64,000 nucleotides of DNA from an uncultured bacterium (GCA_902797965.1 CADBUY010000003.1:1-64000); one strand, 5' to 3'; shown: positions 1-8,182, counted from the stretch's first letter. Notes: generated from the letters alone by a model not told the origin. Made by a program: numbers and translations.

Positions 1-135
1 TCGCGTTGAACGTGTCTTCGGATTTTGCAAAAAGAACTTACGTTCTATTTGCAAAAGTCCTCTGCACTCCGCTCGCAATCCGCAATACTTGGAGGGCCAC
101 CTCCTGGGAAGATAGCTCGCTGCTAGCATCTATTT
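1..135. repeat. Palindrome-rich segment, possible dispersed repeat or end of an ncRNA
   Basis: No convincing gene is seen. The stretch is richer in G+C than its surroundings and packed with short inverted repeats: AGAAC-TTAC-GTTCT near 32-45, GGAGG-GCCA-CCTCC near 92-105 and TGCTAGCA near 121-128. A strong terminator follows immediately. It may be the 3' end of a transcribed element that starts before the window, or a dispersed palindromic repeat. The 60-codon frame across it looks like chance. Confidence 0.3.
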
Positions 136-143
136 TAAATAAA

Positions 144-178
144 AAAGAAATCGGTTGGACAATCGGTTTCTTTTTTTT
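144..178 (+). terminator. Rho-independent terminator
   Basis: A 13-bp stem with G-U pairs (AAAGAAATCGGTT / AATCGGTTTCTTT) closes a four-base loop and is followed by a run of T. It would end a transcript entering from the left edge of the window. Confidence 0.75.
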
Positions 179-327
179 GTTTTGTTAGTACGGTATATTC
201 TGACCTACACTACTAGAATGTAGATATATTTTAAATTTTGTAAACAAATGTAAATGTTTTTATATGTGTTGAAATCAGCATTTTTTCAAATACTTTTTAT
301 ATATGTAATCAATATAAGGTATAATTA

Positions 328-585
328 ATGTCAACAGATGCAGTTCAAAATAAATACCAATATGGCAATTACGAGTTTGGAAAGAGCAATCCTTTCGGAC
401 AAGTAAGACATATTAGTACAAGAACGGGTGCTGTATCTAGTATAGATAATCAGTATGGAATTTCAATTCCCGAGAACTTTGCTTTAGTTGGGAATGAATT
501 TGGAGTTGGAATATCACAAGGATTGGATGGAGTTGGTTTGGCGCATGTAGATGCAAGAGAACACGCATTCCACGCAATATGTTAA
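328..585 (+). CDS. Small lineage-specific protein of unknown function
   Basis: An 85-residue frame starting at ATG 328 with AAGG eight bases upstream, followed closely by a good terminator at 611-639. No family is recognised. There is no signal peptide or membrane segment; the sequence is polar, glycine-rich and ends in a His/Cys-containing tail (EHAFHAIC). A perfect TATAAT sits at 320-325, just before the start, but the AAGG argues for ordinary initiation. It could be the N-terminal remnant of a longer lineage-specific gene. The compact unit with RBS, frame and terminator makes a real small gene plausible. Confidence 0.5.
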   Translation: MSTDAVQNKYQYGNYEFGKSNPFGQVRHISTRTGAVSSIDNQYGISIPENFALVGNEFGVGISQGLDGVGLAHVDAREHAFHAIC

Positions 586-610
586 TATAGAAAAATGTAA
601 TAGAGATTAA

Positions 611-639
611 AAAAGCCTCTTTTTAAGAGGTTTTTTTTT
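611..639 (+). terminator. Rho-independent terminator
   Basis: CCTCTT-TTT-AAGAGG stem followed by nine T. It ends the transcript of the small gene at 328-585. Confidence 0.8.
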
Positions 640-815
640 GAGTGCAATATTTTTATAATTATTTGTAATGCCAAAATCTAAACAATTTTAGTATTCTTGT
701 AAAGTTTTGTAACGAAATGTATAAAAAGACATAATTTTTCTAAAGTTTTAAAAAAAAATGCCGATATAAATATTACGGAAAGAAAAAATACATTTACGGA
801 AAGGACAAAAAGGAT

Positions 816-974
816 ATGTTAAAAAAGATTACAACCCCAACAAATAATATATTTTGCGGTGTTGAATTTATATTAAGAGGGGCAAAAAAGCGCAGGGCAA
901 TGGCAGTTTCAAATGCTGTAGCGATAAATGCTGAATCAGGAATTCAGGTTAAGCTGCAGGCAGTTAAAGGATAG
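816..974 (+). CDS. Possible 52-residue basic small protein
   Basis: ATG 816 opens a 52-codon frame ending TAG 972-974. Purine-rich Shine-Dalgarno-like sequences (GGAAAGG at 798-804, AAAAAGG at 807-813) lie upstream. The product is basic (LRGAKKRRA in the middle) and ends in LQAVKG; no family is recognised. The hairpin terminator at 1028-1067 follows. Support is limited to the RBS, the reasonable amino-acid composition and the terminator, so it may be chance. Confidence 0.35.
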   Translation: MLKKITTPTNNIFCGVEFILRGAKKRRAMAVSNAVAINAESGIQVKLQAVKG

Positions 975-1027
975 GAGATTTAGGAACCTTTAACGAGGCT
1001 GTTCGTTATATTAGCAAGTGAGAGTAT

Positions 1028-1067
1028 AAAAAACTACCCATTTTTAAGAGGAAATGGGTAGTTTTTA
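1028..1067 (+). terminator. Rho-independent terminator
   Basis: A 14-bp stem (AAAACTACCCATTT / AAATGGGTAGTTTT) with an eight-base loop and a T-rich tail. It lies upstream of tRNA-Ser and ends whatever is transcribed from the 800-1000 region. Confidence 0.8.
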
Positions 1068-1110
1068 TTGAAAATAAAAATATTTATGATATCATAGAAT
1101 TATCTTAAGT

Positions 1111-1200
1111 GGAGACATGGCCGAGTAGGCTGAAGGCGGCACCCTGCTAAGGTGTTATGTGGGGTAACCTGCATCCTGGGTTCGAATCCCAGTGTCTCCG
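1111..1200 (+). tRNA. tRNA-Ser (anticodon GCT)
   Basis: The acceptor stem GGAGACA pairs with TGTCTCC at 1193-1199, with G as discriminator base. The anticodon loop CTGCTAA places anticodon GCT at 1146-1148, reading AGC/AGU. A long variable arm around 1155-1175 and the T-loop TTCGAATC confirm a class II serine tRNA. CCA is not encoded. A strong terminator follows directly. Confidence 0.97.
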
Positions 1201-1206
1201 AATTTT

Positions 1207-1240
1207 AAAGGGTTTTAGCCATCGGCTAAAACCCTTTTTT
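1207..1240 (+). terminator. Terminator of tRNA-Ser
   Basis: A 14-bp perfect stem (AAAGGGTTTTAGCC / GGCTAAAACCCTTT) with loop ATC and a T run, seven bases after the tRNA 3' end. Confidence 0.9.
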
Positions 1241-1263
1241 ATTATAGGTGCTACCTACCTTTT

Positions 1264-1284
1264 AACAGGACATTTGGTCGGAAG
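1264..1284 (+). repeat. 21-bp direct repeat, left copy (flanks the RAYT gene)
   Basis: A 21-bp word starting AACAGGACATTT and ending GGTCGGAAG occurs here and again, identical and in the same orientation, at 2088-2108. The two copies bracket the RAYT gene and its REP palindromes. Confidence 0.7.
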
Positions 1285-1350
1285 TTCAAAATGTCATTGC
1301 GAGCCTGTTGTATTTTTTTGTCCGTTTTGCTCGTAAGTAAACAAATGTAA

Positions 1351-1370
1351 GTTGGGGTTTCTACCCCAAC
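1351..1370 (+). repeat. REP palindrome upstream of the RAYT gene
   Basis: GTTGGGGTTTCTACCCCAAC is an 8-bp perfect stem with loop TTCT, 26 bases before the transposase start. The exact reverse complement lies inside the transposase gene (1655-1674) and a near-copy lies at 8705-8724. This matches the known association of RAYT transposases with short GC-rich palindromes. Confidence 0.8.
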
Positions 1371-1396
1371 AATAACTTTTATTGTAAAATCAACAT

Positions 1397-1927
1397 ATGA
1401 ATTACAAGAGAGTTTTTGTTCCTAATAGTTATGTACATTTAATTGTTGTTGCATATAATCGCAAAGATATATTTGTAGAAAATATTGAATTACTCAGAGC
1501 TTCTTTTAAAAATGCAAAACAATTTATTTGTTTCGATATTATTGCAATTTGTGTATTACCAAATCATATTCATATAATTTTAAATCCGAAAGAGATACAA
1601 GAATATCCCCGAATAATCACTTCTATAAAATATCATTTTTCAAAACATTATGATGTTGGGGTAGAAACCCCAACCTACGGTTATGTCAACAAAGGTGAAA
1701 AAGGTGTATTTCAACGCAGATATTTTGAGCATACAATTTGTTCACAAGAAGAATTGAATAACCATATTAATTATATTCATTACAATCCCGTAAAACATAG
1801 GTATGTAAAAAACGTAAAAGATTGGGAACATTCATCTTTTCATAAGTTTGTTGAAAATAATTTATATGATGAAAGCTGGGGAAGTTCTGCTGATATAGAA
1901 AATATCAAGAATTTAGATTTTGAATAA
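1397..1927 (+). CDS. REP-associated tyrosine transposase (RAYT, Y1_Tnp family)
   Basis: A 176-residue single-strand DNA nuclease/transposase of the HUH Y1 family. The metal-binding HxH is in LPNHIHIIL (His57 and His59), and the likely nucleophile Tyr126 lies in INYIHYNPVKH, the typical RAYT Y-x-x-x-NP block. The length fits RAYT proteins, which act on REP palindromes rather than on ends of an insertion sequence. The gene carries an in-frame REP palindrome encoding about residues 87-93 (VGVETPT), and another lies 26 bp upstream. 21-bp direct repeats flank the unit. No clear Shine-Dalgarno precedes the ATG, so expression may be low. The catalytic motifs look intact. Confidence 0.9.
   Translation: MNYKRVFVPNSYVHLIVVAYNRKDIFVENIELLRASFKNAKQFICFDIIAICVLPNHIHIILNPKEIQEYPRIITSIKYHFSKHYDVGVETPTYGYVNKGEKGVFQRRYFEHTICSQEELNNHINYIHYNPVKHRYVKNVKDWEHSSFHKFVENNLYDESWGSSADIENIKNLDFE
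1655..1674 (-). repeat. REP palindrome inside the RAYT coding sequence
   Basis: GTTGGGGTAGAAACCCCAAC is the exact reverse complement of the upstream copy at 1351-1370. It sits in frame in the transposase gene between the HUH motif and the catalytic tyrosine. Confidence 0.8.
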
Positions 1928-2556
1928 TTCTCAAAATCTCTGTCTTGGATTTGCTCCACGCTCGAATAGCCTCGTTTACGAACCTGCGGTTCTTTTAAAC
2001 TCGGTACTCTCGCTATCCGAATTTCGCTTTGCTCAATACATACGCAAATCCGCTGTTCTTTTTTCTCAAACCGACTGTTCTTTAACAAACAGGACATTTG
2101 GTCGGAAGGGGCAAATGAATTTAATAGGCAAAAGTACGATAGTGGAAAATGTTGTCAATGTGTAATGTGGAAAATAATTTTCCGCACATTTCTACCATTT
2201 AATTTTTGGTGGGAATGAATGTTTAAGCATTGTAAAATTCAATAATTGTCGTATTTCCCATCCTTCCTTTACTCAAAAAACAACAATAATTTTTTAATAT
2301 CCCTTACGATAATCGTCTTGATGTATAACAAAGACCAAAAAAACTCCACCTCCTGATATTTATTTGCTTATCAACATCTTAAAAGAAATTCTACTTGTAA
2401 AACAAAATACAGATTCTCTGTAACAAGTACAAACACAAAAACAAAAACCAACAGGTTGTTTATATTCGGATATTGACCGACAAATTGATGTAAGAGAAAT
2501 CTTGGGAATGGAGTAGACAATCATAAAGAATTTCTAACAATACACTAACAATCTTT
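1928..2556. other. Non-coding stretch with palindromes after the RAYT gene
   Basis: No supported gene. Bases 1947-2051 are bounded by the inverted repeat GGATTTGC / GCAAATCC and contain GAACC-TGC-GGTTC (1980-1992). Overlapping 80-codon frames occur on both strands here, typical of a structured repeat rather than of a gene. The right 21-bp repeat lies at 2088-2108. From 2110 to about 2530 I see nothing except AT-rich sequence; the Pho-type box of the following regulator starts at 2534. Confidence 0.5.
2088..2108 (+). repeat. 21-bp direct repeat, right copy
   Basis: Identical to 1264-1284 and in the same orientation, 824 bp downstream. It marks the far side of the RAYT unit. Confidence 0.7.
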
Positions 2557-2565
2557 ATGTATAAT
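2534..2565 (+). promoter_or_regulatory. Pho-type box and -10 element of the two-component operon
   Basis: CTAACAAT (2534-2541) and CTAACAAT (2545-2552) form a direct repeat with an 11-bp period, followed after 7 bases by TATAAT (2560-2565). The same arrangement and spacing recur before 4644 and 10817. PhoB/PhoP-family regulators bind 11-bp direct repeats in place of a -35 box, so autoregulation by the regulator encoded here is inferred. The expected transcription start falls at or next to ATG 2572. Confidence 0.7.
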
Positions 2566-2571
2566 AAAAAT

Positions 2572-3258
2572 ATGGATATATTTGGTGCCAAGATTTTAAT
2601 AGTTGAAGACGAACCACAGATTAACAGGTTAATTGAGCTTGTGCTTTTATCTGATGGATTTTATAACATTCGAAAAACCTTTGATGGAGCTGAAGCCTTT
2701 GAATTAATTAAATCTGATAAGCCTGATTTAATTTTACTTGATGTAATGCTGCCTTCTCTTGACGGTTTTTCTTTATGCAAAAAAATCAAAGAAGATGAAT
2801 ATTTAAAAAATATTCAAGTTATTATGCTTACTGCAAAGAAAATGGAAGAAGATATTTTGAAGGGATTTGAAAGCGGTGCAATAGATTATATTTCAAAACC
2901 TTTTAGTAACAAAATCCTGCTTGCAAGAGTAAAGGCACATTTGAAAAATATTAACTTTTCTTCGTACTTCTATCAAAATATTAAAATTGACGATATTAAA
3001 AAAGTTGTAACGATTGATGATAATGAGATTGAACTTACAAGATTTGAATATAAGATTTTAAAAATATTTATCTCTAATATAGGAACCGTTTTTTCTCGCT
3101 CTCAGCTTCTTTCATATTTAAGAGGTGATGATGGATTTGATATATCAGAGAGAGCAATTGATGTTCAAATATTAAATTTAAGAAGAAAATTAGGTGAAGT
3201 TGGCTCAAATATTGAAACCATAAGAGGTGTTGGATACAAATTAAGGGAGCCGAATTAA
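2572..3258 (+). CDS. OmpR/PhoB-family response regulator
   Basis: 228 residues. The receiver domain (about 8-118) has the acidic pair in VEDE, phospho-acceptor Asp57 in LLDVMLP, Thr87 and Lys109 in ISKPF. A winged-helix domain (about 130-225) with the typical RAIDVQILNLRRKL recognition segment and ETIRGVGYKL hairpin follows. ATG 2557 is in frame, but it overlaps the -10 box, so 2572 is preferred and the mRNA may be leaderless. The histidine kinase begins directly after the stop, so the two form an operon. The Pho-type direct repeat upstream and the same box before a Na/Pi cotransporter gene suggest a PhoB role; this is inference. Confidence 0.92.
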   Translation: MDIFGAKILIVEDEPQINRLIELVLLSDGFYNIRKTFDGAEAFELIKSDKPDLILLDVMLPSLDGFSLCKKIKEDEYLKNIQVIMLTAKKMEEDILKGFESGAIDYISKPFSNKILLARVKAHLKNINFSSYFYQNIKIDDIKKVVTIDDNEIELTRFEYKILKIFISNIGTVFSRSQLLSYLRGDDGFDISERAIDVQILNLRRKLGEVGSNIETIRGVGYKLREPN

Positions 3259-4590
3259 ATGAAAAAACGTGATTTATTTTGGCTAAAAAGAGTTTTAATA
3301 ATACTATTTGTAGGTTTTATTTTTGTTTGGATATCTTTCCATAACATTGCTCAATTCAACCAATCATATATTCAAGAAGAAAAACATGAAATGGATGTTC
3401 TCAAAAAGCAAATAGAATGGGTTGCTGTTCCGCTATTAAGAAAATCCGATATTAAAACATTAGAAAAATATGCTCTTGATTTTTGGGATGATAAAGAATT
3501 TGCTTTCAAAATATTTGATAGTAATAAGAATTTGCTGGTTTCTTCCGATAATAAAATAAATATATCGCAATATTTACAAAAACAGTATGAAATTAATATT
3601 GACGGAAAACATTACTATATTGAAGTAGATTTATCTCAGGAGTCCGTAATGAACGCAATTGTAAAGGCTCAAAATAAAATTATGATTTTGTTCGGACTTG
3701 GTATTTTCTGCCTGATTTTAGGTCTTATTCAGACATTTTATTCTGTAAGAAAATCCTTTAATGCCCTTGAAGATAGCGTTATTCAAATTGCAAGAGGAGA
3801 TTTTGATGTAAATATTGAACTCCCGAAAAACGGACTATTAAACGAACTATCACTTGCAATAATGAGAATGACTAACAGACTTAAAAATCAAATTACAAGA
3901 TTAACACAGCTTGAAGAATATCGAAAAGAATTTGTTTCAAATATGTCGCATGAAATAAAAACTCCGATTACGGCAATAAATTCCGCAGTTGAATTAATAG
4001 AGGAGAATAGTGAAACAACAGATATACAAAAAGAGTGTTTTGATATAATAAAATCTCAAACATATTCTATTAATAGACTTGTCAGTGATATCTTAACTCT
4101 TTCTGAAATTGACTTGGAAAAAACAAACGAACACAAAAATTTTAAAGTATTTAATCTAAATAATGCCATTAATCAAGCAATATCTGTTCAACCTAAAGCG
4201 ATTATTTTTAATCAAAGTGAAAATATAGACATTTTAGGAAATGAAGAACTTGTAATAACAATGATTTCCAATCTTTTATCAAATGCAATAAAGTATTCAG
4301 GCTCTGATAAAATTGAGGTTAATTTGATAAGTGAAAGCAGCAGTATGGTGCATTTTAATGCATCGTTTTCAACAATAATAGAAGTAAAAGATTATGGTGT
4401 GGGAATTCCTGCAGAACATTTGCCCCGAATTTTTGAAAGATTTTATCGGGTTGATAAAACCAGAAGCCGTCAAAGCGGTGGAACAGGCTTAGGACTTGCG
4501 ATAGTAAAACACATAGCAGAACTTCATAATTGGAAAATTGAAGTTGAAAGCGAAGCCGGTGTTGGTACAAATTTTAGGATTGTTATTTAA
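3259..4590 (+). CDS. Sensor histidine kinase (PhoR-like)
   Basis: 443 residues. Membrane segments at about 11-28 and 141-160 enclose a roughly 110-residue extracytoplasmic sensor region. A HAMP-like linker and a HisKA domain with phospho-acceptor His231 in MSHEIKTP follow. The HATPase domain shows N box NLLSNAIKYS, G1 VKDYGVGIP, F box RIFERFYRVD and G2 GGTGLGLAIV, so all catalytic motifs are intact. It starts immediately after the regulator stop codon, so the pair is co-transcribed and translationally coupled. The signal is not readable from sequence. Phosphate is suggested only by the shared promoter box upstream of this operon and of the phosphate transporter. Confidence 0.93.
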   Translation: MKKRDLFWLKRVLIILFVGFIFVWISFHNIAQFNQSYIQEEKHEMDVLKKQIEWVAVPLLRKSDIKTLEKYALDFWDDKEFAFKIFDSNKNLLVSSDNKINISQYLQKQYEINIDGKHYYIEVDLSQESVMNAIVKAQNKIMILFGLGIFCLILGLIQTFYSVRKSFNALEDSVIQIARGDFDVNIELPKNGLLNELSLAIMRMTNRLKNQITRLTQLEEYRKEFVSNMSHEIKTPITAINSAVELIEENSETTDIQKECFDIIKSQTYSINRLVSDILTLSEIDLEKTNEHKNFKVFNLNNAINQAISVQPKAIIFNQSENIDILGNEELVITMISNLLSNAIKYSGSDKIEVNLISESSSMVHFNASFSTIIEVKDYGVGIPAEHLPRIFERFYRVDKTRSRQSGGTGLGLAIVKHIAELHNWKIEVESEAGVGTNFRIVI

Positions 4591-4591
4591 G

Positions 4592-4623
4592 CTAACAATT
4601 AACTAACATTATTTTTTTATAAT
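4592..4623 (+). promoter_or_regulatory. Pho-type box and -10 element before the glycosidase gene
   Basis: CTAACAAT (4592-4599) and CTAACATT (4603-4610) repeat with an 11-bp period; 7 bases later comes TATAAT (4618-4623). Spacing is identical to the boxes at 2534 and 10702. The box directly follows the kinase stop codon and gives the glycosidase/acyltransferase pair its own promoter. Confidence 0.7.
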
Positions 4624-4643
4624 TATCCTGATTGGAAATAATT

Positions 4644-6878
4644 ATGAAAAATTTACATATAATAATAGCAGTAATTTTATTGCTATTTTGGGGAAATATA
4701 AATACATTTGCTGAAGATTTAACTCATGAAACTACTCATGAAATTGTTCAGGAAGAAAACGAGTTTTTTGTTGATTCTAAAATTCAAAGGGAATTAAAAG
4801 CTTCAATACAAAATGTTTATGGAAATGAAAATGTTGAAGAAGTTTATAACAATTTAATTAAGCACGCAAAAACTGCAATAAAAAATCGCCCTCAAAAATT
4901 AAAACGACAAGATGTTGAAAGGACCTCGGACTGGTTCAAGGATGAAATAATTTATATGTTTTATGTGGATCAGTTCGGGGTAATTCAAAAAGATAAAAAT
5001 AACACATTTGAAGATACTGCTCTAATGCTTGATTATCTACAAGAACTCGGTGTAACGACTCTTTATCTCCTTCCATTTGTTGACAGCCCGATGGAAGATT
5101 CAGGATTTGATGTTAAAAATCCGCAAGACGTAAGACGTGAACTCGGTGGCATGGCACAATTTGAAAACTTTATAAAATCCGCAAAAGAAAAAGGGTTCAA
5201 GATTAAATCCGATTTGGTTTTAAATCATTTATCCGATAAGCATGAATGGTTTAAGAACTTGCAAAGAGGGGATTTAGAATACTTAGACTATTTTATTTGG
5301 ACAGATAAAAAGCCTGTTTACAAAAAGTACGTTGACGAAAAATTAGGAACGGTTGTTGAATACCAAGAAGATAACGGAACTATATCAAAACGAAGATTGA
5401 TTTTCCCGGAAAATACAGAAGATAATTGGCGAGAAGTAGGGGTAAATATAACAAATGAAGAAGGAAAAATCGAAACAAAAACATATTATTTGTACCATAC
5501 TTTTTACCCATTCCAGCTTGATATAAATTGGGAAAAGCCGGAAGTTTTGTATTATATGCTCGATACAATAAGCACATGGGCAAATTTGGGTGTTGATATT
5601 TTCAGAATGGACGCAATTCCTTATTTATCGAAAGAAAAAGGAACTAATGCGGAAAATCAGCCTAAAACTCATAACATTGTTAATATTTTAAGTGATTATA
5701 TTCAAATTACTGCACCATCATCAGTTATTCAAGTCGAGGCTTGTCAGGAACCTAAAGACATTGCGCCTTATTTTGGAAAGAATCACACCGTAAATATAAA
5801 AATTGATAACAACGAAAAAGAACTGCATAGAACCTCAGAAGCTCAGATTGCTTACAATTTCCCATATATGAACGCAATTTGGGCAACGCTTGTTTCGGAA
5901 GATAAAAAATATTTTACAGATGTTTATAAACAAATGCCCTCCGTTCCTAAAAATACTATGTGGGGAGTATTCTTAAGAGTACACGATGAACTCACTTTAG
6001 AGATGGTGAGTCCGGAAGTAAGAGAACTTATTTTTCAAGATTTAGAGCATAAAGGAGCAGAATTTAGGAAAGGATTCGGAGTATCAGGCAGGCTTGCAAA
6101 CTTTTTAGACAAAAATCCAAACAGAATAGAAATGGCTTTTTCAATACTATTTTCAATCCCCGGGATTCCGATAATATATTACGGTGATGAAATCGGAATA
6201 GAAAATGATTACCAAAATGCCGAAAAACAAGCTAAAATAAGAGCAAAAAATAAATCCGCTTTTTCAAAACTTTTATCAGTATTTGATTCCAGAGATATTA
6301 ACAGAGGTTCTGTTCCTCGGAAACTCTTTTATGGTTCTCAATATGGATGGTACGCATTTAACTCAAAAGTCTATAACAAAGTTAAACACTTAATAAGTCT
6401 TAGAAAATCGCTTCCTGTAATGTCAGACGGGAGTTTTGAAATACTAAAAACCACATCAAAAGAAAACTTTAGCTATATAAGAAAAAATAAGGGACAAGAA
6501 ATTTTAGTAATAAACAATCTTTCAAAAGAAAAAATAGTAGCCGAAGTTACACTTCCTGCGACGACAATTTTAAAAAATAAAAGAAAAATTACAAAACTAA
6601 AAAATCTTATTAACGGAGATAATATAAGGGTGAACATCTCACTTCAAAATAATACAATGCACTTAAGAGTCGCACCTTATCAAGTTCTTTGGCTCGATTT
6701 AAGTTCAGAAGACAGTGATATGGATGATGTTTCGAAAGTAAAAGAGGTAAGCAATGGAAAAAAAGAAGTCATCATTTCTAAATTACATAAATATATTCAG
6801 GGGGCTGGCAATTCTTTTAATTATAGCAGGACACACAACCCAATTTGGAGAAAGTTCAACTCTCATCCACAAAATTAA
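4644..6878 (+). CDS. Secreted GH13-family glycosidase (trehalose-synthase-like)
   Basis: About 744 residues. ATG 4644 has GGA seven bases upstream; an in-frame TTG at 4632 is less likely. A signal peptide (hydrophobic IIIAVILLLFW, cleavage near TFA-ED) indicates export. The four GH13 regions are present: DLVLNH near 190, nucleophile Asp323 in FRMDA, acid/base Glu365 in VEACQEP and His447-Asp448 in LRVHDE. The overall pattern (DEIIYMFYVDQFG near the start, IPGIPIIYYGDEIG late) resembles trehalose synthase and related glucosyl-transferring amylases; the substrate is not certain. The last 41 codons overlap the acyltransferase gene in another frame and look unlike a real domain, so an original stop codon may have been lost. 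Pho-type promoter upstream. Confidence 0.88.
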   Translation: MKNLHIIIAVILLLFWGNINTFAEDLTHETTHEIVQEENEFFVDSKIQRELKASIQNVYGNENVEEVYNNLIKHAKTAIKNRPQKLKRQDVERTSDWFKDEIIYMFYVDQFGVIQKDKNNTFEDTALMLDYLQELGVTTLYLLPFVDSPMEDSGFDVKNPQDVRRELGGMAQFENFIKSAKEKGFKIKSDLVLNHLSDKHEWFKNLQRGDLEYLDYFIWTDKKPVYKKYVDEKLGTVVEYQEDNGTISKRRLIFPENTEDNWREVGVNITNEEGKIETKTYYLYHTFYPFQLDINWEKPEVLYYMLDTISTWANLGVDIFRMDAIPYLSKEKGTNAENQPKTHNIVNILSDYIQITAPSSVIQVEACQEPKDIAPYFGKNHTVNIKIDNNEKELHRTSEAQIAYNFPYMNAIWATLVSEDKKYFTDVYKQMPSVPKNTMWGVFLRVHDELTLEMVSPEVRELIFQDLEHKGAEFRKGFGVSGRLANFLDKNPNRIEMAFSILFSIPGIPIIYYGDEIGIENDYQNAEKQAKIRAKNKSAFSKLLSVFDSRDINRGSVPRKLFYGSQYGWYAFNSKVYNKVKHLISLRKSLPVMSDGSFEILKTTSKENFSYIRKNKGQEILVINNLSKEKIVAEVTLPATTILKNKRKITKLKNLINGDNIRVNISLQNNTMHLRVAPYQVLWLDLSSEDSDMDDVSKVKEVSNGKKEVIISKLHKYIQGAGNSFNYSRTHNPIWRKFNSHPQN

Positions 6879-7851
6879 TTGCGAAATAGTTTGCGGAGGA
6901 ACAGCACTTTTTATATTTATTTCAGGCTTTTTATTTCAGCATTTGTCGGGAAAATTTGAATACAAAACTTATTTGGGGAAAAAATGGACAAATGTTGTAA
7001 TGCCGTATTTTTTAACTTCAATAGTTGGTATTTTATTCTGCTTTATTTACCCCCAAACATACGGGAACTCTTTTGACGGCTTAAATCCGCTACTTCAAAT
7101 ACCGATGTTCTTGACTACAGGCAGAATACATAACACACCAACTTGGTTTATTCCGATGATAGTTTTGTTCTTTTTCTGTTCGTGGTTATTGTTAAAATTA
7201 GAACAAAAAGGTTGGTTATATAAATTATTACCGTTAATGTTTTTAATTACTCTTGTTTACCCAAGAGTAGACGTTGATTATAATTCAATAATGAATTTAA
7301 CTTATACTCAAAAATATTTAGCGTGTTTAGGATATGTTTTTAATGGGTTTATTCATTTCTTTTCTTTGTATGTTTTTGGAATGTTTTGTTCAAAATACAA
7401 AGAGGTTGTTGATATTTTTTATAACAAAAGATTGTTATTATGGATTTTAATGATAGGACTTTCAGGGGTAAATATATATTTATCGTATAAAGGTATTTAT
7501 TCAAGTTTTACAATATCAAAAACCGTATTAACAATGCTGATTTTAGGGTATTTAAAGCATTATGACGAATGGATTATGAAAAAAGAAACACTAAATAAAG
7601 CTTTTGATGTAACTGCAAAATATTCTTTCGGACTCTTTTTTGTTCATTGGTACTGGTTTTTTATTTATAACCAATTTTTTGGACTAGAAAAAGTTATTCC
7701 TCTTGATGGTAATTATATTATGGTTTTAGGAATAGTTATCACAAGGTTTATAGTTGTAACAGTTCTTTCAATGCTTTCCCTGTATTTAGGTAAAAAAATA
7801 ATCCTCTTAATAAACAAAGACGCAAATACGAGAATGTTTTTGGGAATATAA
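6754..7851 (+). CDS. Acyltransferase 3 family membrane protein
   Basis: 365 residues, about ten membrane segments. The N-terminus INIFRGLAILLIIAGH holds the conserved Arg and catalytic-type His of the acyltransferase-3 family (OafA/WecH-like enzymes that O-acetylate polysaccharides or sugars). GAGG six bases before ATG 6754 supports this start, so the gene overlaps the end of the glycosidase frame by 125 bp. The family acts in the cytoplasmic membrane using acyl-CoA. The C-terminal tail NKDANTRMF is encoded by a short sequence repeated near 10453, so the natural end of the protein may have been replaced. Likely co-transcribed with the glycosidase. Confidence 0.85.
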   Translation: MEKKKSSFLNYINIFRGLAILLIIAGHTTQFGESSTLIHKINCEIVCGGTALFIFISGFLFQHLSGKFEYKTYLGKKWTNVVMPYFLTSIVGILFCFIYPQTYGNSFDGLNPLLQIPMFLTTGRIHNTPTWFIPMIVLFFFCSWLLLKLEQKGWLYKLLPLMFLITLVYPRVDVDYNSIMNLTYTQKYLACLGYVFNGFIHFFSLYVFGMFCSKYKEVVDIFYNKRLLLWILMIGLSGVNIYLSYKGIYSSFTISKTVLTMLILGYLKHYDEWIMKKETLNKAFDVTAKYSFGLFFVHWYWFFIYNQFFGLEKVIPLDGNYIMVLGIVITRFIVVTVLSMLSLYLGKKIILLINKDANTRMFLGI

Positions 7852-7853
7852 GT
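7815..7853 (+). repeat. ~35-bp repeat, copy 1 (end of the acyltransferase gene)
   Basis: The words ACGCAAATAC, AGAATGTTTT and GG-A-TATAA occur here in the order and spacing also seen at 10447-10488. This copy forms the 3' end of the acyltransferase frame. Confidence 0.45.
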
Positions 7854-7878
7854 ATTTTTTGAACAAGATATAGAGAAT

Positions 7879-8181
7879 TTATGCAACTTTAAGAGTATAG
7901 CCGAGTTCTTTTAACATTTTTAAAACAGTATCAAATTGCGGAGTTACTTCGCCTTTAAATATTGCATACAAATTACTTCTTGAAATACCTGTTTTGCGAG
8001 ATAAATTTGAAATGTTGTCTTTTGCTCTTACTACATATTCCAAAGAACGTACAAATGCGTTAAGATTGCCGTCTTCAAGGTATTCTTCTAAGTTTAAGGA
8101 TAACCATTCTTTTATATCTTCTTCTGTTTTTAATTCGTTTGCTATCATTCCTGATAAGTCAAAATCTTTTATATTTTTCAT
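7879..8181 (-). CDS. Antitoxin, HTH addiction-module antidote (HI1420-like)
   Basis: 100 residues. The C-terminal half is an XRE-type helix-turn-helix (NISNLSRKTGISRSNLYAIF, then LKMLKELGYTLKV), typical of the putative addiction-module antidote family exemplified by HI1420. The N-terminal half resembles the family's DLSG..IANELKTEEDI start. It begins one base after the toxin stop, with AAAGGA as ribosome site, so it is the second gene of a toxin-first operon (HigBA-like order). It probably neutralises the toxin and represses the operon through the palindrome at 8512-8529; that last role is inferred. Confidence 0.88.
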   Translation of the reverse strand: MKNIKDFDLSGMIANELKTEEDIKEWLSLNLEEYLEDGNLNAFVRSLEYVVRAKDNISNLSRKTGISRSNLYAIFKGEVTPQFDTVLKMLKELGYTLKVA

Positions 8182-8182
8182 T

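Noticed and set aside
6..188. 60-codon frame at the left edge
   Set aside because: It runs through short palindromes and into the stem and T run of a terminator; composition and lack of ribosome site indicate chance.
1840..2165. Overlapping frames of about 80 codons on both strands after the RAYT gene
   Set aside because: Both lie in a palindromic repeat region, overlap each other and one overlaps the RAYT end; no ribosome sites.
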